From positions 1 through 5,731 of the forward strand of contig USJN01000112.1 of NCBI GenBank assembly GCA_900554945.1: 5,731 nucleotides of DNA. Direction: 5' to 3'. The stretch is from an uncultured Coriobacteriaceae bacterium (GTDB lineage Bacteria > Actinomycetota > Coriobacteriia > Coriobacteriales > Eggerthellaceae). Each line of letters starts with the position of its first letter. The stretch's first letter is position 1. The translations under genes and the position numbers were made by a program. The notes beneath the pieces are model-generated. The model was not told where the DNA came from. It searched no databases and was given only the letters and a program-made list of their open reading frames with translations. Shown here piece by piece: positions 4,709-5,731 of the stretch.

Positions 4709-5548
4709 CTAATCGATCCCGCTTTCCCCGATTGCGGCCTCGATCGCCGCAACCAAAACCGCCGTCGCACCCTCGCCCGCCCGCGAGTCGTAGTAATCGA
4801 CGAACCGCTCGTCTTCGAGATAGCTTTGCGCGAGCGCAACATGCGCATCCGTCAAATATGCCCCTTCGCCCCATTGCATGCGAATCCATCGGGCATGCAT
4901 CTGCGCGAGCTTCGCCGCCTCGGGCCCCTTTGCATTTCCAGCAGCCACCGCCGCTTTCAGCTGCTCGATAATTGCCTGTTCAAGCGTTTCTTTCGCGTCC
5001 CACTCAGCCTCGCTCATGCCGAGCAGCCTTTCATTCGCGGCATCGACCGCAGCATCGCCGTAGCGCTCGCGCGCCTCTTTTCCGTGGCTCATCTCGTTGG
5101 CATGCACAGCACTCCAGCGCTTCAAATGCGGCAGAATCGCACCCATAAGCGACACCGCTTCGTCGCGAGACATGCCTGTGTTTTCGGCCAAGCGCGGCGC
5201 GCAATCCTCGATCATGGCGTCCATCGTGGTTTCGTAGGTATATTTTCCCTGTTCATAACACCATTTACAGTAATGCTCATCTTTGGAGCCGTCGGCGTCG
5301 GAGCCGTAATCGGCCGGCGTCAAAATCATGCCGCAGCTCTCGCAATAGCGCTCGGGCAAATCGAGCAGATGCATAATGGGCTCGTCGAGCACGTTCGCGA
5401 TGAGCTTCATCATGTCGATGCCCGGCACAACCTCGCCGCGCTCCCAACGCGACACCGCCTGCCGCGTCACGTACAGCTTCGCCGCAAGCCCTTCCTGCGT
5501 CAGGCCCTTGCGTTTGCGCAGCTCAATCAGTTTTGTTGCGAAATCCAC
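4709..5548 (-). CDS. XRE-type HTH regulator with zinc ribbon and TipAS-like ligand-binding domain
   Basis: This is a probable cytoplasmic, ligand-responsive transcription regulator of 279 residues. Residues 3-62 form a Cro/C1 helix-turn-helix, with LTQEGLAAKLYVTRQAVSRW (16-35) as the core. Residues 67-120 match the small zinc ribbon found in many such proteins: CESC (69-72) and CKWC (94-97) would bind zinc, around ADGSKDEHYC, followed by TMDAMIEDC. Residues about 150-279 are helical and resemble the TipAS fold: RYGDAAVDAANERL, an HARWIRMQW segment and SYLEDERFVDYYD. In Streptomyces TipAL and relatives, TipAS domains bind antibiotics such as thiopeptides and switch the attached DNA-binding domain. 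The start is GTG at 5548, because AGGAG lies 6 nt upstream; an in-frame TTG at 5578 would add ten residues without a ribosome site. A dyad-bearing promoter lies just upstream and suggests autoregulation. The ligand and targets are unknown. The HTH and zinc ribbon are clear; TipAS is a recognised resemblance, not a computed match. Confidence 0.88.
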   Translation of the reverse strand: MDFATKLIELRKRKGLTQEGLAAKLYVTRQAVSRWERGEVVPGIDMMKLIANVLDEPIMHLLDLPERYCESCGMILTPADYGSDADGSKDEHYCKWCYEQGKYTYETTMDAMIEDCAPRLAENTGMSRDEAVSLMGAILPHLKRWSAVHANEMSHGKEARERYGDAAVDAANERLLGMSEAEWDAKETLEQAIIEQLKAAVAAGNAKGPEAAKLAQMHARWIRMQWGEGAYLTDAHVALAQSYLEDERFVDYYDSRAGEGATAVLVAAIEAAIGESGID

Positions 5549-5602
5549 CGAAAGCTCCTCTCTCGATTCTGTTGGCAAAACTCTATCCCAACCAAGCGCG
5601 AA

Positions 5603-5631
5603 TTCCTAGCAACCTTCAGTTGCGAGTCCAA
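5603..5631 (-). promoter_or_regulatory. Candidate promoter of the TipAS-type regulator
   Basis: On the minus strand TTGGAC (5631-5626) is followed after 17 bp by TAGGAA (5608-5603), which is preceded by an extended -10 TGC (5611-5609). Matches to consensus are weak in both hexamers (about 3 of 6). Spacing, the TG element and the position in the short gap behind the preceding gene support it. The predicted leader is about 50 nt. A weak promoter suits a regulator gene. Confidence 0.35.
5606..5626. promoter_or_regulatory. Operator-like dyad upstream of the regulator gene
   Basis: GCAAC (5609-5613), CTTCA, GTTGC (5619-5623) is a perfect inverted repeat. After one mismatched pair it extends by CT/AG at 5606-5607 and 5625-5626. 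The dyad spans the spacer of the candidate promoter and lies 58-78 bp before the GTG. Autoregulation by the adjacent HTH protein is a natural guess, but the sequence does not prove it. Confidence 0.4.
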
Positions 5632-5662
5632 TCGGCATGAAGCGCCTACTCCATTTCAGCCT

Positions 5663-5731
5663 TTATGCACCGAGGAATTCAAAAAATTGCTCGATGTGCG
5701 TAGGTCTTCGCGGAGCGAGCTCGGATGCCGA
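5663..5731 (-). CDS. C-terminal end of an unidentified gene (partial)
   Basis: On the minus strand a frame enters from the right edge and stays open for 22 codons to TAA at 5665-5663, ending RRPTHIEQFFEFLGA. The composition is that of an amphipathic helical protein tail, and the stop lies 114 bp before the regulator's GTG, a normal gene spacing with the candidate promoter between. The fragment is too short to assign a family. A chance open frame of this length is possible at this GC content. No U-tailed terminator follows it. Confidence 0.45.
   Translation of the reverse strand, partial: SASELAPRRPTHIEQFFEFLGA

Noticed and set aside
3199..4971. A 590-codon open frame on the plus strand opposite prs and neighbours
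   Set aside because: It lies antisense to prs, most of pth and the regulator's end, all with clear families. Its product is low-complexity, rich in Arg/His/Val, as expected from the complement of GC-rich codons.
5637..5731. Divergent plus-strand gene starting ATG at 5637
   Set aside because: It is open for 31 codons to the edge, but it has no ribosome site and codon use unlike the GC-rich neighbours. The opposite strand gives a better coding tail.
5632..5731. Inverted repeat TCGGCAT (5632-5638) and ATGCCGA (5725-5731)
   Set aside because: It is seven bases at nearly 90 bp spacing, with one arm inside the partial gene and cut by the window edge. It is likely chance, and there is no transposase or target duplication.
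1..5731. CRISPR arrays, insertion sequences, tRNA or rRNA genes
   Set aside because: No regularly spaced repeats, transposase motifs, tRNA T-arm/CCA patterns or rRNA stretches were seen on either strand.

Overview
The window is GC-rich (roughly 60% by eye) and every well-supported gene lies on the minus strand. Codon use, the lipoprotein style and the Prs/Pth sequences suggest a high-GC Gram-positive, possibly Coriobacteriia (Eggerthella/Slackia-like). That assignment rests on general resemblance only; no rRNA or other taxonomic marker is present.

Layout in minus-strand transcription order, right to left. At the right edge (5663-5731) is a probable C-terminal tail of an unidentified gene. 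Next comes a GTG-started regulator (4709-5548) that joins a Cro/C1-type helix-turn-helix, a four-cysteine zinc ribbon and a C-terminal TipAS-like ligand-binding domain. Its upstream gap carries a candidate promoter with a dyad between the -35 and -10 boxes. A 340 bp gap without a convincing gene follows. Then come two housekeeping genes 12 bp apart: prs (PRPP synthetase, 3397-4368) and pth (peptidyl-tRNA hydrolase, 2827-3384). Their 3' region holds several inverted repeats and ends in a clear intrinsic terminator (2682-2722).

Immediately after that terminator is a good sigma70-type promoter (TTGTCC-18-TATAAT). Its 18 bp spacer is exactly a perfect inverted repeat, CCCTTC-N6-GAAGGG. This promoter drives a 14-helix DHA2-family drug exporter (1148-2521). 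After a further 271 bp gap lies a 250-residue secreted lipoprotein of unknown function (124-876), followed by a hairpin that probably ends its transcript. At the left edge there may be the first codons of another minus-strand gene with its own weak promoter.

How the parts may work together: prs and pth supply PRPP for nucleotide, histidine and tryptophan synthesis and recycle peptidyl-tRNA. They are basal functions sitting between accessory genes. The exporter and the TipAS-type regulator both point to sensing and removal of small toxic molecules, and each promoter has its own operator-like dyad. The dyads differ in sequence, so nothing in the DNA shows that the regulator controls the exporter. 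The most interesting item is the regulator's domain combination, because the best-known TipAS proteins carry a MerR-type rather than a Cro/C1-type DNA-binding domain.
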